Below, in pieces: positions 24,210 to 35,400 of a DNA stretch of 64,000 bases. The stretch is taken from positions 1 through 64,000 of the forward strand of contig QEYB01000050.1 of the NCBI GenBank assembly GCA_017562135.1, written 5' to 3'. The DNA comes from Dipylidium caninum (Eukaryota; Platyhelminthes; Cestoda; Cyclophyllidea; Dipylidiidae). The notes under the pieces were generated by a model. It was given only the letters and a program-made list of their open reading frames with translations. It had not been told where the DNA came from and searched no databases. The translations under genes and the position numbers were made by a program. How positions within the stretch are numbered: position 1 is the stretch's first letter; each line of letters begins with the position of its first letter.

Positions 24210-26090
24210 ATGATCGTACGTGCTTCTATTTTTAATTCCCTTTTTTTGAGAGGCTCCGCGCATCATTCTCTTGAAAGAAGGCACAGATACATCTCAGGGT
24301 GTTCCCCAAATTGTGAGCAACATCAATGCATGTCAAGCGGTTGCCGATGCAGTCCGCACTACCTTAGGCCCGCGTGGGATGGATAAATTAATATTGGATG
24401 GCAACAATAACTCCACAATTTCTAATGATGGTGCCACGATCCTAAAGCTCTTGGATGTTGTGCACCCAGCCGCGAAGGCATTGGTTGATATATCTAGATC
24501 TCAAGATGCGGAAGTCGGTGACGGCACCACAAGTGTTACTTTACTCGCAGCAGAATTATTGAGACAGATTAAGCCCTATATAGAGGAAGGCGTGCATCCC
24601 GCAGTCATAATCCGCGCCCTTCGTGAAGGTTCTAGGATTGCTTTGGAAAAGTTGCATTCTCTTGCTTCTCGAATCGAAAAGGATGCGCCAAAGTAAGAAG
24701 TTTGCAATCTCTCGTTATTGCTTTCTTTAGCGAACAGCGTCGGATGTTAGAAATGTGTGCCGCCACTGCACTTAGCTCTAAGCTTGTGGCTGGCCAGAAG
24801 GATTTTTTTTCTAAGCTTGTTGTTGATGCAGTAAAGAGCCTTGATTCCCAACTTTCTCCTAAAATGATTGGAATTAAAAAGGTTTATTCAATTTTGTTCA
24901 GTTGACATAGTTACAGGTTGCCGGTGGTGCACTAGAAGATTCTATGCTTGTTGATGGTGTTGCTTTTAAGAAAACGTTCAGCTACGCTGGGTTTGGAATG
25001 CAACCTAAATCTTATCGAAATCCACTTATTGCTCTTTTAAATATCGAATTGGAATTGAAGGCTGAAAAAGAGAATGCTGAAATCCGGTTAAATACGGTTG
25101 AAGAATATCAGAAAGTTGTTGATGCTGAATGGAACGTCCTCTACGAGAAGCTTTCTATTTTACATAAGGCTGGAGTGAAAATAGTTCTTTCGAAGTTACC
25201 TATTGGTGATATTGCTACTCAGTTTTTTGCTGATCGTGACATGTTTTGCGCTGGTCGTGTTCCAGAGGAAGACTTGAAACGTACTCAAATGGCATGTGGA
25301 GGAAGTATTCAAACGACGGTTCAGGGTTTAACATCTGATATGCTTGGGAAATGTGAAAACTTTGAAGAAGTACAAATCGGCTCTGAAAGGTATTAACGGT
25401 TCCTGGTTATTTTTGATGTTTAGGTTTAATATTTTCAAAGGTTGCACCCAATCTAAGGCTTGCACCATCATTCTTCGCGGTGGCGCTGAACAATTCATGG
25501 AGGAGACTGAACGCTCCCTTCATGATGCTATTATGATAGTTAGACGCGCAATAAAAAGTGATGCTTTTGTTGCTGGGGGCGGTGCTATCGACATGGAACT
25601 TAGTAAACATCTTCGTGAGTACTCTCGTACCATTCCTGGCAAAGACCAACTTTTTATTGCTGCTATGGCACGTGCATTTGAAGTCATTCCCCGACAACTT
25701 TGTGAAAATGCTGGTTTTGACCCCACAAATATATTGAACAGGCTCCGTCAGGCTCATGCTAAAGGTATTTGGTGTTTTTCCTGTTATTGTTTTCTGCCTT
25801 TTCCGCAAACTTAGTTATCTCTAAGATTTTAATGCTTGTTGTATTTTGCAGGTGAAATTTGGGCAGGCGTTGACATTACCAATGAGGATATTGCGAATAA
25901 CTTCGATAAATTTGTTTGGGAGCCCGCTCTGGTGAAAAGTAATGCTATTACTGCGGCCACCGAAGCCGCCTGTATGATCTTGAGTGTCGACGAGACTATC
26001 AGAAATCCCGAGTCAAAAAATCCAGTTGATGAGACGCCAATGGGTCCCGCCGGTAGGGGAATGGCCCCAGTTTCCCAACAGAGGATGTAA
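24210..26090 (+). CDS. CCT7: T-complex protein 1 subunit eta (CCT7)
   Basis: CCT7 is one of eight subunits of the cytosolic TRiC/CCT chaperonin, which folds actin, tubulin and other proteins using ATP. Exons: 24210-24215, 24253-24692, 24731-24881, 24917-25389, 25424-25764 and 25852-26090 (TAA), giving 549 residues against 543 in human. The first exon is only ATG ATC. Introns are 37, 38, 35, 34 and 87 nt. Family motifs include [39 protein letters not shown], the nucleotide-binding [63 protein letters not shown] and [12 protein letters not shown]. The C-terminus ([12 protein letters not shown]) lacks the repeated GRGRGR seen in vertebrate CCT7. No frame breaks were found. An AG at 24207-24208, one base before the ATG, could be a cis- or trans-splice acceptor. 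Confidence 0.97.
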
Positions 26091-26905
26091 ACAAATTTGA
26101 ATCCGCTCGTTTGCTGGTTTTTAATCGATGTATTCGCATTTACCATTACCCATTTTTTGCGTTGCATGTGCATAGTGTTTTTTAGGATATCTAGATGGCA
26201 AGTGAGCATATGGTTTTGCAGCTGAGGGGTCTGTGGTTTTTTGACGTGGAGTGGCCGGTCCCTTATGATTTTGCTGAATAACTAGTGGTGTTTAGCGTCT
26301 TCGTGGGTGCGTGTTGAGCGTGCTTGGTGGTTTCTGTGGTTGTTCGTGGGTCTTGGGGGTTGAGTTTCGGATCCGTGTAATGTTAGTTTCGCCGCCGGGG
26401 GTTGTTTCAGTCGTCCATTGTAAGCAAGGGCCGAGGTGGGGCCGCGCACACTCGATTCGGGAAGGTGGGGAGGTTTCTTAAGTTGTGGGTCGGGTCTGCG
26501 GAACCCAGGAGGTACATCTAGGGCCTGTGTTCTGTAGTAATAGGGTGAGTTTAATGCAGACTTCACCAAACACTTTTTGAGGGAAAATACAAACGACTGT
26601 GACGTTCGACAAAAGAACTAGAATTTCCAATACTATTGGGTATGTGGGTCTGAAAAGCGGCTGCGTTTATTCCTTGAAGTAACTTATTACGTGGAGACTT
26701 ATTTATGGGTGAAAGTGATTAAGTTTGATTCAGTAATATAAATTCTCCTCAGCACAAACTTTTGCAAAAAATTAATTTCATTTTTACATTAAACTAACTA
26801 ATTTGATATATATTTAAAAGCTATCGGTGATAATGGTGTTAAACGGTTTATTTGATCTGGTCCCGTTCCGACCATCTTCAAATATCTGCTACGAGCCGAT
26901 TCGGG
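26091..26905. other. CCT7-UFL1 intergenic region with a strongly G/T-skewed strand
   Basis: About 815 bp between two genes in the same direction. From about 26200 to 26560 the plus strand is strikingly rich in G and T with few A or C, including short G runs (ttgggggttgag, gccgggggttg). A minus-strand ORF of 95 codons (26569-26282) runs through it, but its Pro/His-rich composition just mirrors the skew. The remainder, 26600-26905, is AT-rich and probably the UFL1 promoter. Confidence 0.5.
26804..26818 (+). promoter_or_regulatory. TATA-like element upstream of UFL1
   Basis: The AT-rich tgatatatatttaaa lies about 90 bp before the UFL1 ATG, a position compatible with a core promoter. The surroundings are AT-rich, so it may be chance. 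Confidence 0.25.
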
Positions 26906-29495
26906 ATGTCGGGGTGGTCTGAGGTTAAGGCTTTGGCTGAGAAGTTAAAGACTGTTCAAGCTGCTGAAAGCACAAACTACCTATCGGAGCGCATTTGTGT
27001 TGACATTGTTAGCTATCTTGTAAACTCTGGGCGTCTTCGCCTGGTGCGCACTATCGATGGCCGTACCTTGATGACAAGTACTGAACTGATAAAGGAAATT
27101 GTTGAAGAACTCGAAGCTCATCGTGGTCGCATAAGTTTGTTAGAACTTTCTAACACTCTTGAAGTCGACCATTTTACTGTTGAGTCACATGTCAACGAGC
27201 TTATTTCTAATCCTCGCGATTACGTCAATGAACAAATCATTCTTGTTGCTAACCAATTATTGACCAAAAACTTCATCAGGAGACTTGCTGAGGAAATCCG
27301 AGATCGTTTGGAGTTTCGAGGATCAATGAGCATAACGGAACTGACAAGGTTATATAATTTTACTCCTCAGTTTCTGATTTCGATTATCAATGAGTATAAC
27401 GGTGTCCTCTTTGAAGTCCACCGGAGTGGCGATATAATTTATACTCAATTATTTATGTCCAAGCGAAATTCGAAGGTTTTGGGCTTTTTCTCTGGCACCT
27501 TAACTCCGCTATCGCTAGTGGATAGTAGTCATGAGCTGGACATACCACAGAATGTTTTGACGAACATTGTTGATGCTCTTATATCGAGCGGCATGTTAAA
27601 GGGTGCTCTGGTTGTTGGAAAAAGCATTTATATGCCATCTTGCTATCGACGTGCTCAGGATGCATATATCAGAGATTTTATTGAACGGAATGGGTACATC
27701 GAGTGGGATGTTGTTCGTCGCTTCGGCATTTCCGACCCTTTATCGTATCTTCGTGCTCACTTCCCCTCTGCTATTCATACCAAGGAATTCACAATCTGTG
27801 ATTCAACTGTGTCCCAAATCAAAGCAATTTTGGCGGAAAAGTCACCTGACATCCAATGGATTGATGTGTCGCATTACCTCCCACAAGTCTTTGGTGCCCA
27901 GGAACGCGAGTGGTTAATAAAACCGCTTCTCACGAATGCAGATTTTGTCCCTCTAGCTGAATATATGTATCTTTATCCCAAAGATTGCCTCTTGCAACAC
28001 ATGTCGTGTTTTGATGATTTCATCCGTGAGCAAGCGGCTATCGCTGCAACTGATCGGAAGCGGAAAAAAGGTTTAAAGTTTGCTGGAACCAATCCATCTC
28101 CTGAAGAAGGAACAATAAAATCAGGGGAAAAGAAGGGGAAAACTGGCGGTTTTGGCATTCGCTCTCGTGAGATTAAAACCAAGAATGTTAAAAAGAAATA
28201 TCTTAAAAAAAGTTTGGATTTTGGCGACGAAGTTGACCAGATGGAGGTAGACATGGACTCCTTTTTGCCCCGCAGCCATTTATTGTCTCTTTTGTCCAAC
28301 AGTGTTGGCATGGATGTCCCAATGGACCTTATTGAGGGAATCCTTGACACGTTACTTCCTAACATTCACGAAGCTTTCTTATCGCTTGTGAAATCGGTTT
28401 ATCTGCAAACATCAGATTCATCGAAGCATCGTGATAGATGCATTGCTGAAATGGATTCTCTCGTTTCTGCGATTGTGTCTATTAATGTTCGTCCGATTAT
28501 TTTAATTTCATTGTGTTGTTCTGTGGAAATTGGACATTAATTATATAATTTTTTTTAAGCTTTTGGAACGGGGAAGTGTGGCGGTTAACGATATCGACCT
28601 TCGTGCACAACTACTCCGCCAACTTAATCGTAACGAAGTTTCCACCTTCGTCAATCGACTTTATCTGCTAGTTTGTCCCGTTTATGATGTTGATTGGCCA
28701 AATAGTTTTCAGGAAGGCTCGACAACCATAAAGAACAAAAAGAACAAAGAGAGCAAACGCGTTGGAGACGAAATACCCATTCAGGTTGTCAAGGTTACAG
28801 CCGAAAATATAACTAGTCAACAACGCGAAGCACTTGCGAATGAACTTGGTAAAATCGGAGGAGGACCTACGAAAGAGGCTTCTCTATTAGTTCAACGTAT
28901 AAACGCTTGTCTTCGTGCTAATGTCGATTTCTCCGTATCGGAGGAGGGTCTTCCTCTGGATGAAATATTCTCCCTCTGTGATAATCTGGCCTCTTATCAC
29001 CTTGGTATCAATCTCTCTGTGTCTACCCTCAGGAGCGGCGCCGCCAAACGCAAGCGCCAAGATCGATTATTATCTCTTGAAATTGCTAGCCAAACTGAGC
29101 AGCAGATGATTGCTACAGCGAACTCTGAGGAGGCTAATTCTCTCGCTAGTTTGACCCTGGCTGGAGCTGCACTCTTTGGCCACTGTCTGACCGGCTGGCC
29201 CTTGCCCGTTCATGGTAAACTCGTGCCTCTTCTCTCAAAATGGATCAACAAGATGCTTTCAAAACCTGTTGACAATTCCGCTTTATACCCTATGGCCGTA
29301 AGCGAATTGCGCAAAGCAAACGCTGGTGAACAGCTAGCTCGGTTGACCCATTTAGTGATGCAGGAAGTGAAGTGCCAAGAGGATGAATCTTCAACTTTAA
29401 TGGAGGAGAAGAAGGCTCTTATTGATCAGTTTATTTCAACAGCTTCTCGCTGCAGGCAAGCCATGCAAGGGAACTCCTCCAATTCAAATGTATAA
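26906..29495 (+). CDS. UFL1: E3 UFM1-protein ligase 1 (UFL1)
   Basis: UFL1 is the scaffold-type ligase that passes the ubiquitin-like protein UFM1 from its E2 (UFC1) to substrates such as ribosomal proteins at the ER, acting with DDRGK1. Two exons, 26906-28486 and 28560-29495 (TAA), with a 73-nt intron, give 838 residues against 794 in human. The start is ATG at 26906 (MSGWSEVKALAEKL), which aligns with the human N-terminus; the frame stays open upstream to 26852 with no better ATG. The N-terminal winged-helix region is clear (LSERICVDIVSYLVNSGRL, RTIDGRTLMTSTELIKEI, RRLAEEIRDRLEFRGSMS), as are the conserved FIERNGYIEWDVVRRFGI and the lysine-rich linker around residues 390-440 (DRKRKKGLKF, KKGKTGGFGIRSREIKTK, NVKKKYLKK). 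The second exon matches from LLERGSVAVNDIDLRAQLL to the end. No frame breaks were seen. Confidence 0.95.
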
Positions 29496-32400
29496 GAAGT
29501 CTTTCAAAAATTATGTGCTTACGCGCCCACTAATTTGTCTTTTTCGTCTCTTGACTTCGTTTATGTCCATGTTTAAATGAAGATCCGCGCTCCTTAAACC
29601 ATTTTTTGACGTTCTTTAGATTAATTAGCCGGTTAAAGCCATCATTAGTGAGCAAGACAATAGTTACTTGTTGTTTATTAGTAGAGAAGTTTTCATTTCC
29701 CTGACTGACGCTTTGGTGTCACACACGACCAAACCGCTGGGCAACTTTTGTATTTTGAGATTGTGAACACTACGCTGCTTTACTTGAGATTTTCAATTTC
29801 GCATCCAAACAAAGTTGGTGTGTCGACTTAGGGATAGACTGCGGTTCAAGGCGAGTGGTCGAGTTCGTGACGGAGAGAAGAATTAATATGCTGCTGCTTG
29901 ATATAGTTTTCGTTGAAATCTGCAATTACCTTCTATCTGGATATATTTTTTGCTAACTCCAATTCAGTATATCGTTGCAACTTCAGAGGTGGAAAATAAT
30001 GCAAGACCAGGGCGGTTCGTTGCCCTCGCCCCATTACAAATGGCATGCTTGACGACTAGTGGTAGGTCATGCTTTGTGAGAGGAGGCCCTTTCTCTCCTC
30101 GGCTAGTCACGAGGTCTTGAACTTGGTATCTATTTTTATCAGGTAGGTCTCGCTCGCAGTGGTTCGACCTGCTTTGCCGACCACCGCAAACCAGCCAATG
30201 GATATGGACAGAAAGGCTAGATTATTACCGAAGTGATAATAATTTTTTCGGAATAGGTATTGTTAACTTAACTATCATAGTAAGGAATATCACCACTTCC
30301 TCCCAAGTGACTGAGCACTCCAAATAATTGCGTGTTTTATGACAAGTGATGGCATTTGAGACTCATTGTTTTTGTGTTAATGCATGTGGCGCCCACCGGC
30401 TTGCTTCTTGCCACACGTCCAATTGGATTGGTTGTCAATAAGAGGTGAATAGTCACGAGGCCCTTCCGATAATGGCAGTTAATTATCAGGTCGCGGGGAT
30501 CTCCGAAACAATTCCCTCTGAATGGTCCTTGAAAATCTGTCAAATCGGTGTAAAAATTCTGTCAGTCCGTGTTTTCGCCGTACAGATTTGGCTATAATTT
30601 CTACTCAATCTGAGGAATTATCTTAACGCTGTAAGTGGCGTAAAAAACCTTACTTTATACGGCTCCTGCTGAGGATCTTCGTGAATCTAACGTGGAAGAA
30701 AATAGTGAATAAAACACCAAGATAAAGGCCGTCCCCATTTGTGGTTGCATCGCGAAGATCAGTATGTTGGACTGGAACCATGGAGACATTCTCTCAATTT
30801 GTAATGGTCTCAGTGACCTCTTATAGTTGAACGAATTACTAAGTTAATATAAGTGCTTTGGAGAAAGGGAGGGAGCAGAGTGTGAGAAGCGATGTTTGTC
30901 CTCCAAACTGATGGTTTGAAACAGTTATGGTGGTTAGAATGCGGGTTTTGTGTGGTTTTATAGACTTGCGGAATTTGATTATGGAGATGGTTCCGGAATC
31001 CCTCAGTAACATGTCTTTACGAGTTTGTGGAATCAAAAACACTCCTTACACAGGTATCGTGCGAGACGACAACAGATTTGTGTATTAAATATGTTTTGGG
31101 GTCGCTAGTTTGTGGTGCAAATCTTTCGCTTGTTTTGTTACCTCCAAATATCACCTCAGCCCTCATCGCCAGTTGTGAACTTTATGCTCCTGGACGCGTC
31201 CATCCGAAATGTTTATAACGGTTTCGTGAAGATGTCACGACACAATTTAAGTGGTTAACACCAAGAACTTCTGGGAGGGATTCAGGATCGCAACCGATTA
31301 CTTAGGGGATAATTCAGTGAACATGTTCTTTCGGTGTTAGGTGATTAACTTCACCAGCCGTCTATTCCACCTCTATTACGGCACGACGGATAATAGAGAG
31401 CATGTTTTATTGTAGTAAAGGGCAAAACGCGGTAAGGATCGGAAGTGTGTTGAGGACTGGCATAGCTATGTTTGAAGTTTTGTGAACTTTGTCTTACAAT
31501 AAAGGGGCAGTGATCGCATCCGACAGCTAAATCCGTTAGATAAACCACTTCTACCTCAATTCCATGTTGTGTTAGTCATTAGTTGCGACTTTTAAACCCC
31601 TACAACTTATTTAAATATACAAGCCGGTTGAAAAATTACAGTTGCAATCACTCGTGGACAAGGTGCGACCTTCTTTACTAAATCCTATGAGCAGGAATTT
31701 CCTCCCTTTTAGTCATGAAACGGATGAAAAGGTAAATCTAACCACACATGTATTATTTTAACTTCAGGTCTGAAAATTAAGTATTTCTTTAGCCGAGTTA
31801 GGCTTTAGTGGCTCCGCTTAGTTAGTAAGGCACATAATCGTGAAAGGAAAAATGAGAAATACAAATGTTGAGTCCGGGTTACATGTTTTGGTGGTCACGC
31901 ACAATCGACAAAGACTGCGTGTTGCCATTAGCTGGAAGAGATTTCAATCGGGGAGGAGGGGGAGGGCAAGGGAAGTAAGCAAAGGTGGAATTTAAGTGGG
32001 CTTCGGCCACTCCCCCGGGATTCTCGATGGCCTGTGTGGCTGATCGACTGCTTTGTGCTCTGAGGTTCGTTCGTAACTATTCAAAGATGCTTAGTTGGTG
32101 TGCAAACGTTTCGGATCAGAGAGTGAAAAGCAACCAAATGTTGGAGTTTGGCTCACATACAAGCCGAAATGCTTCTGCGCCACCAAGGCTGGCAAATATC
32201 AGTGGATGCAATGTAGGTTGTTGAATGTGTGTGGAGGAAATGCTCATTCGCTATGTGACAAGCGCAAATAGACAGGCAGCTCCTTCCACTTAAAATTTTC
32301 CCATTTCAATGATTCAAAAAGTCATTAAAAGTGGTCGACGCTAGACGAAAACCGGCAAGTTGATGTTCAACACCCCTGATTACCCTCCACTCGTTAAACT

Positions 32401-35400
32401 CCCTCCGCAGAGAGAGAAAGATACATAAATTTCAGTGCCTGGTTTTATGCCGAATCCCAACTTGCGTACTAACCGGGGACCATTTGATGCAAAAGATTAA
32501 ATTTCTCACATGACTACGGCCTTTGAAGGCGATGTTATGTACCTCTAAAGTATTTCAACACCTTCCTCATTGGAAATAGGTTGGCTTAGTGTAAAAAAAG
32601 AAGCTAACAATACAGTTGAAAGCATCGGTAGCCACGCCGCTAACCATGTTCTCCTCGAAACCAAAGACCCAAATTAAGGCAGTGACTTGTATCCTTTCTG
32701 GATACACGGAAGACGGCAAAAGGAATGAAATGTTTTGCTGCGTAAAGTCACAGTATAAACAAATCAGCCCAAATAACCATAGTACTGGTCTATTTATAAG
32801 TGGAAGCCCTTAACTGTTTTCGAGGGTGCAACGTTATTTCTAAATATAACCCCAATTCCAAGGGTAGCGAGTTTCGGGGGAATGAGTGGAATGGGTTTGA
32901 TAAATGAACTCACCGTCTGCTTCAAGCGTTTTATCAATCTGTAGTATGGAACACTCAGGTCGACAACATCTGCTACAGATGGCCAGATCTCTTTCCTTTG
33001 CATTCCATGAAAAGTTCTATGCGCCCACACGACCCCTCTTTCCCCCGGGTGGCTCGACAGGGAGACTGTTTTGTATGTGGACGTGTTGTTGAGACATGAG
33101 GGGAGCGCGGTTGTCCTCTCCCCACTTATCAGTTCTTCTGAGTAACGTAACAAACTTTCAAAAATGTAATGATTAATTTAAATGTAATTAGAGTTGAATA
33201 TAAGTAGAAAACAGGGAGTGCAATTTTGTACATCATTTAGTATAGTTAATGAGAATACTTTCCTTTGACATCTACGACTTTCTGCGAACGAGTGGGCAAG
33301 TCACATATGCCATTTTGAAAAATCTTTGCTTTTACAGGTAATAAATAGTTCAGTCCTTTGTACTAGTATTTTAATTATTGCATTATTCCCCTTGAAAATA
33401 ATTCCTAATTATGTTGGAGAGTATCGGATTCATGTGGAAGATGTGGTCAAATGTCATCTTGTAGAGAAACCCTTTAACTTGTCAACTTGTTAATTGGTTT
33501 TTCTTCTTCATTCATGACATCAATTAAGTGCACCGCAAAGAAACTTCGCCGCTGCTATTCTTCCACTCGGTGGTATTATAAGGCGGAATAATAACCATAA
33601 TTTTTGTTTTCTGACGAAATTTAGGCTTAGGAGTGTGTCCCGGGGAACGTGTTATTGCCCACCCACTTCTTTCATCCCTTTTGATTATCATACAAAATCC
33701 ACTTTTTATCACAAGTGATAATTTGGTGTGTAAACGACGACAGTCATGCATTAAAAAGATAACACTTATTCTTGCAACCAATCAACGCCCGTTGTGTTAA
33801 TTCGTGATTGAAACACAAGCTCCTGAAAGAGCAACTTTCTGAAATAAGGTGTACTTTCCACTGATCGACAGCCATTTCCCGGATCAGCGAGAGTCCCAAG
33901 GGAGAGTCAGGCCGGAGGACTAATAGTTCCACCCACCTAAGTGTCCCTTATATGCTTTTCATCAGACTATTAGACTCTGGTAAGTGCTTTAGAGTCATGA
34001 TAACTTCTTTAAGAAATGGGCCAAAAAACAGCCCAGGGCTTCTCCTACCTTTACCTAGGAAAGTGTTAATTAGTCTGCCTCGACGAAATGGGTCTGCAGT
34101 TAATCATTATTTATTAGAGGCCAAATTACAAAGTCGGGGCCTGTTAATGACCTGTTCCCTGTCTAACGGATGTTGGAAGTCCCAAACAAATGTTGGTTTG
34201 AAGTAAGTCGGTCCATATAAACTCCGGCCGTGAGTCTTTACCGTGAAATACATTTTCTCATGAACGCCTGAGAACTTTCTCTAGTGTCTCGTAAGTTTAA
34301 GTGCTCTTAATGCGAGGAGTCTTCCATTTCAAGGTTCCCGTTTCAACCTTACAACCAGCCCATTTGTCTCTTCTCAGTGCTTTAAACGCAATCACTTTCT
34401 CGAGACTCCCCACCCGCTTGAATGCATTTCCTTAGTGGTTTACATCCCCTCCCTACCTTCCTTATTACCTCACGCTTGGCAAAAGGGATAGCTTCGAACA
34501 GGCTTAAAGAATCCAATTTATTGACGTCGCGAACGATTCTGGGAGCCAGTTATTGTTGCTTTCCAAGTCTGCGTCGTGAAAGGCAACTGGATGGAGCTCT
34601 GGAGAGTGGAGGGAGTTTAACTCAAGTGTAACATACACCATGATAATGCGATTCTTGGCAGAGATTTACTTGGATAGTAATTTTATATAAAACATTTTGC
34701 AGGAAACTGCATAACTTGGTGGTTAGAGCAAAATAAAGGCACTCTACAGCCCACCGAGCCAGGTTAGGATTCACTGAGAAAAGCATCTGAGCAGGGCAGT
34801 TATAAAGCTTTTGCCACTTGATTGGCTTCTATCGCAGAATACCTTCTTGCTAGAGGGACCCGTGACACACTGTGCTGTACCAGCAAAAAGTGCCTACTTA
34901 CCACACAATTTTCCTTTATAACAGAATTTCGCGTATCCTCGTAATAGGCCCTTTTGAAGCACTGGTACTCAACATTTCTGCGCCTTTCTAACGTTTAGCA
35001 GCTTTGCCTTACAAATGGAGCCGTCACTTCCGTCGTAATTCCATCGGTCGTGTACAAATTCCTACGAGGATGCAATGGAATTGAAAGCTACACTTCATCT
35101 TCACGATCATGTGGTGCCCGAGACGTCTTTCTATTGCGATGGGACCGTTAAAGCTTGCGACCTTGACACTCAGATTAAATATCAGAGATGAGAAAGTATT
35201 CGAAATTTTTTTTCGTGCGTTCATTCACAGTCAATTTGTGTGGAAAAACGGTCTTGAAAGCACAAAAGTTGTGTTATTATGGTCGAATTTGGTCTTAAAT
35301 TCTATTTTTCGGTTAAACAGCTTGCGTTCTAGTAATCAGGAAGAATGTCACGGTCGGTAGATTCAGATCCTCGTCAGGCTATTAGGGGATTTGCATCAAA

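Noticed and set aside
24210..24270. Apparent frameshift at the start of CCT7
   Set aside because: A 37-nt intron (24216-24252) joining ATG ATC to GCT CCG restores the frame and the conserved N-terminus, so no frameshift is needed.
25407..25808. 133-codon minus-strand ORF inside CCT7
   Set aside because: It is a shadow of the well-conserved CCT7 exon 5 on the opposite strand.
26282..26569. 95-codon minus-strand Pro/His-rich ORF after CCT7
   Set aside because: Its composition is a direct reflection of the G/T skew of the plus strand, with no family resemblance.
32794..33153. Minus-strand ORF of 119 codons crossing a GTGAGT
   Set aside because: No supporting similarity; the donor-like site alone is weak evidence.
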